Shown here one piece after another: positions 63,601-64,000 of a stretch of 64,000 nucleotides of DNA. Every line of letters starts with the position of its first letter. The first letter of the stretch is position 1. The stretch covers positions 7,502,001 through 7,566,000 of the forward strand of contig NZ_CP109131.1 in assembly GCF_035917995.1 (NCBI RefSeq), given 5' to 3'. The stretch is from Streptosporangium sp. NBC_01755 (GTDB taxonomy: Bacteria; Actinomycetota; Actinomycetes; Streptosporangiales; Streptosporangiaceae). Below the pieces are notes generated by a model that saw nothing but the letters and a program-made list of their open reading frames with translations, was not told the DNA's origin and made no database searches. The position numbers and the translations under genes are program-made.

Positions 63601-64000
63601 GAACTGCTGCGGGAAGGTCCGGTCGACCTGGTGGTACGGGCCGGAGTAGCGCAGGTACCGGTCTCCCTTGAGCAGGTAGGTGCGGCCGTCGAGGGTGAAC
63701 GCGCCGTCGGGGCCGTCCTCGAAGTCCTGCGGGGCGTCGCCCCAGTCGTCGCGGACGGTCCGGGGGTAGCCGGCCTCGGGGTGGTCGAGGGTTCCGGTGG
63801 CCGGGTAGCGGACGTACTGGCCGCCGCTGAACGCGTAGAGCTCTCCCGAAGGGGCGGTGAACGCGGCGTCCAGCGGGCCGGTGTCGAAGGAGTTGCGGAC
63901 CTTGCCCCAGCGGCCCGCCACGGGGCCGGCGGTCCCGGCGGCGAAGAACTCGCGCCCGCGGAACAGCCGGACGACGCCGTCGGCGCCGCGGAACGCCGCG
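57652..64000 (-). CDS. Tc-toxin TcA-like protein with hemopexin repeats (partial, starts beyond the window)
   Basis: At least 2115 residues are visible, and the frame is open past position 64000. From the N-terminal side there are hemopexin-type repeats (DAAFTAPSGELYAFSGGQYV, then GPDGAFTLDGRTYLLKGDRY). A neuraminidase-like TcA region follows near 62.7-62.9 kb (YRTWEANRKVFLYPENYLRP). More hemopexin-like repeats occupy about 60.9-62.0 kb, then a long helical pore/shaft region near 58.6-59.8 kb (NPYFCVPGNELFQEYW, then many helices). The C-terminal TcB-binding domain contains LPFEGTGAVSRWRLE and SRFPKEWEAFLGDGGELLLP. TcA subunits form pentameric syringes that deliver a TcB/TcC cocoon into target cells. 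No TcB/TcC gene is inside the window. The downstream unknown gene is co-transcribed. Confidence 0.88.
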   Translation of the reverse strand, partial: AAFRGADGVVRLFRGREFFAAGTAGPVAGRWGKVRNSFDTGPLDAAFTAPSGELYAFSGGQYVRYPATGTLDHPEAGYPRTVRDDWGDAPQDFEDGPDGAFTLDGRTYLLKGDRYLRYSGPYHQVDRTFPQQFRHRWSGTADHRLSDLHTIVRFAALCRGRDGLAAFFLDGAEDPYAYLASAFGWPLEEVRWARRNMGLLRPGTSEEHLFEIEFLLTLADAFGASAKTGIGVPELYGVWAKMFGPAPDLDGAAAAVRAAIERRASPQEWPKISAAMRDRLNVRKRDALVARLTPLHGNARDLYERYLIDVEMGGQGTTSRVREAIAATQLYLQRYLLGLEKVTLPAGVDPEAVRARLRTWWGWMRSYRTWEANRKVFLYPENYLRPELRDRKTPAFSALQDDLLQGDITEKAVQASYKRYLDEYTEVSRLTIAGGYVYRPEGTAAEVRRLVLFGRTRTDPRRYYHRTAEFRDGGRLSAAWDAWEKVDVQIAADRVDPVHAFGRIFVFWSTVEPVPPADPSKVTVTAKSSGSDQKVSGPPPRYQVKIRYSFRNLDGAWVAPQVLASDAEREGQITDVSLYVQASRKVPGVSEHDSIIVQCSYTVGSTAHSAAFTLTPELYALPAATVTPPPRAADLSALFAEPAETPITPDRVVRFNAPADSEDGPWFSVDHKGGSFLCRPVAAPADPAPVQPFKGNADRLPTTWDRVDAAVRLPDGTLYFFESATGIHVAVPPDKVTSRQTRQPTGDRFGAVSTRILRTGAVDAGFFRTHTYLFSGDEYYRYPVISGPSVLGPLETGYPKKLAGNTERLPQWQAIDAAVTLPGGTELFYAKAVGFVTGDDLANARSAAAEWRVPAGAAVDRFHVADGKAYAVFGDRYVKLRSDLAAEHPPKALAGNTDGVPEQRPPGPVVHAGRATLAFDNANAVFKQSGSGSSEGLRDTRGLGRATTEFGRTGEVTAAYLADGKLYLVGPREFVRFTLAADGTVPDFADDGYPKPTAQQIRGVLSRGDQRFAFGPAGYAPIPKGWEPSTPLTFLPYRGNWRGLPAGFPGDFTGLLEGDTHLYLFLGQGYAAHPYADAAPRPFEVASLPTQLIRLTSSTAAELNRRLLTGGVPALLDPATQELDELPAFSTTASNASTIRIKPRIAPHAPVSSHLDFDSANGPYYWEIFFHAPLLIAQTLNGGQRFEDARRWYEYVFDPTRIARYWRFLPFLAADVDALVARTRQDLTELASPGMETRLNPVLTALSALTPAFRRARDLTGAELAYLADLGGTGLDQVRAALAALTPDARTAALGERIEMIARLRRQYDLMGDRRALIQAYLDDPFDPHTIAALRPEAYRRAVVMAYIDNLLDWGDMLFRQYTAETVDEARMLYVYAYDLLGPRPVTLGPAALPPAAPYALTEGDGPGETGHLTADGTLLKDSGAVHAGIANPYFCVPGNELFQEYWTRVEDRLTKIRASLDILGVARPLPLFDPPLDVMALVRGAAEGGGLDAAMAAAAVPVPVHRFDFVLQRARELTDRLRQLGTDLLEAVDRRDSEELALLQQRQQGEIIGLTRKIRELQVKIAEEGVAEARDARTAAEARVAHYQKLINDGMSPLQQAQIAMMSLGAIGQFVSAGLKIGSGIAAAVPQAKLGPFIVGAETGGLQLSKALEAAGEVSASFGEGFSMIGEVLGLRAEFDSQVEDWRFQLDTSRSDVVQVGHQITTADLQLAIARRELEIHDREAAQHAAVTDFLTAKFAGPQLYGWMVGQISGLYFQTYKLAHDMARAAERSYESERGASPGLIRAAYWDSRRKGLLAADQLALDLDRLGQAYYETDARGMEITKRVSLLGLDAPALLALRDTGRCEFALTETLFDRDFPGHYQRRIKSVSVAFLTAEGPVPVNATLTQIDNKTVLAADPKAVRFLLDPKGPPPESVRGDWLPGQRIALSEVQDGEDSGVFDLRYDDQRLLPFEGTGAVSRWRLEARRVPAGLVDVAVTVRYTARDGGETFATAVRGMLKPYPAAILLDVESRFPKEWEAFLGDGGELLLPITQNLFPGISGRQVTGIVAQYAAPDTEARFLLHGDPALALAAGRLVQTPGLNADNRPWRLTASGDPAGLAGFSLILLYRALP

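Overview
The window is high-GC DNA with strongly GC-biased third codon positions, frequent GTG starts and AGGAGG-type ribosome binding sites. Its gene families (DrrAB-type ABC exporters, a TioE-like MerR regulator, DUF1707/DUF1048/DUF2089 genes, a fused isobutyryl-CoA mutase) are typical of soil actinomycetes. Streptosporangiales (for example Nonomuraea- or Streptosporangium-like) is my best guess, but this is an inference. Many short decaying gene fragments lie between intact genes, as expected for an accessory chromosome-arm region.

Layout. 0.3-6.2 kb: a PRISE-like reductase, a truncated secreted protein, the fused mutase IcmF and a divergent MarR regulator. 6.3-8.3 kb: an erythromycin-esterase-like enzyme divergent from a two-headed MerR regulator. 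8.9-11.8 kb: a two-domain HTH regulator divergent from a serine hydrolase that carries an extra C-terminal domain. 12.2-16.4 kb: a zinc/cobalt CDF exporter with a CzrA-like repressor, then AraC/VOC genes and fragments of a histidine kinase and an aminoglycoside phosphotransferase. 16.9-21.1 kb: a P1B metal ATPase, DUF3703 and two CadC-type sensors (one with an amber codon), then transposase, SH3 and AraC fragments. 21.4-28.5 kb: a secreted metzincin divergent from an HTH-nSTAND-WD40 protein. 29-34 kb: a Sap-family membrane protein, a DrrAB exporter operon, and a DUF2089 operon. 34-38.7 kb: a crystallin-fold protein, a HEAT plus MerR-HEAT operon under a MerR-type promoter, and a TetR/SDR pair.

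38.7-39.8 kb holds no gene but has a 52-bp inverted repeat and a 16-bp tandem repeat. 39.9-44.7 kb: a ribbon-helix-helix/DUF4097/ABC exporter operon that ends in a P450 remnant, followed by an intact P450. 45.5-49.2 kb: a NarL-type two-component system divergent from an FtsX/LolD-type exporter. 49.4-54.5 kb: HxlR/quinone reductase and TetR/FAD-monooxygenase pairs among remnants of serine recombinases, a Tn3 transposase, a group II intron and a methyltransferase.

54.5-64 kb: the most striking part. A very large Tc-toxin TcA-like protein with hemopexin repeats runs off the right edge. It is followed 10 bp later by a 1033-residue protein of unknown function with two basic, NLS-like motifs, a Gly/Ala-rich linker and an internally duplicated domain.

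Recurring themes are regulator/enzyme pairs with visible palindromic operators, metal and drug export, and heavy gene decay. A 17-bp element, 16/17 identical, sits upstream of both the serine hydrolase (10.06 kb) and the P450 (43.47 kb) and suggests a shared regulator.
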